Of a stretch of 64,000 bases of DNA, positions 63,940 through 64,000 are shown piece after piece (the stretch's first letter is position 1; each line of letters opens with the position of its first letter). The notes beneath the pieces were generated by a model. That model was given only the letters and a program-made list of their open reading frames with translations, had not been told where the DNA came from and ran no database searches. Made by a program: the position numbers and the translations under genes. Source of the stretch: Pseudobdellovibrionaceae bacterium (GTDB lineage Bacteria; Bdellovibrionota; Bdellovibrionia; Bdellovibrionales; UBA1609); assembly GCA_947444305.1 (NCBI GenBank), contig CANEZP010000004.1, forward strand, positions 186,001 to 250,000, written 5' to 3'.

Positions 63940-64000
63940 ATGAGTTCATTGACTGTAGTAGGTATTGGAATGTCGGCCGGTGGTCTACGTGCCTTAAAGG
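63940..64000 (+). CDS. CheB-type methylesterase, N-terminal fragment
   Basis: The ATG begins a frame running off the window: MSSLTVVGIGMSAGGLRALK. The VVGIG-SAGG motif is the start of a CheB methylesterase catalytic domain (usual form G-A-S-A-G-G; here Met replaces Ala), often fused to CheR or signalling domains. Only 20 residues are visible. Confidence 0.65.
   Translation, partial: MSSLTVVGIGMSAGGLRALK

Overview
The window looks like a chromosome of a Bdellovibrio-like predatory bacterium (Bdellovibrionota). Evidence: many lipoproteins with a FQNC-type lipobox (genes at 3436 and 47866), many secreted proteins without recognised function, and a protein with GNVGIGT repeats typical of that group's surface proteins. 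No taxonomic marker gene is present, so this is inference.

Layout. (1) 1-5.7 kb, core: end of an HD-GYP protein, a secreted Cys-rich protein, a lipoprotein with a C-terminal Hint (hedgehog/intein-type) domain with its partner gene, a lipoprotein and a TPR/winged-helix protein. (2) 5.8-42.2 kb, accessory island of AT-richer, mostly minus-strand genes. It begins at an initiator tRNA-fMet whose 3' end overlaps the end of a large serine recombinase gene. It ends near 42.2 kb with a recombinase-domain fragment, a terminator and three tandem hairpins. (3) 42.5-64 kb, core: HTTM-type membrane protein, Ku, secreted proteins, an amino-acid ABC transporter with fused binding protein and permease, a second copy of the Hint-lipoprotein/partner pair, a tail-fibre-like protein, a response regulator and the start of a CheB-like gene.

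The island is stacked with defence-type modules. The clearest is a DNA phosphorothioation operon, sspA-sspB-sspC-sspD plus a phosphorothioation-associated methyltransferase (20.4 to 12.5 kb, minus strand), with a divergent dndB-like regulator. Downstream is a second unit: GHKL ATPase, GIY-YIG protein, PD-(D/E)XK nuclease and secreted SNase. It has the parts of a sulfur-sensing restriction arm but does not look like SspE. Next come a tandem AAA+ ATPase with an XRE regulator and a partner protein, and three glycine-zipper membrane proteins.

The most unusual module is a tightly coupled five-gene operon (33.9 to 29.0 kb): PD-(D/E)XK-like nuclease, P-loop ATPase, winged-helix-like protein, a second paralogous P-loop ATPase and a small helical protein. 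Both ATPases share an odd Walker A region (GDEARGYGKT), and two direct repeats lie in the presumed promoter. I do not recognise this operon as a named defence system.

The rest of the island is mobile-element debris: a recombinase plus ParB/RepB module in which two partition genes have been fused by a deletion, a resolvase with a degenerate active site beside a perfect 13-bp palindrome, and a two-gene unit of unknown function (39.7-41.6 kb). All functional statements rest on motifs read by eye; no database search was possible.
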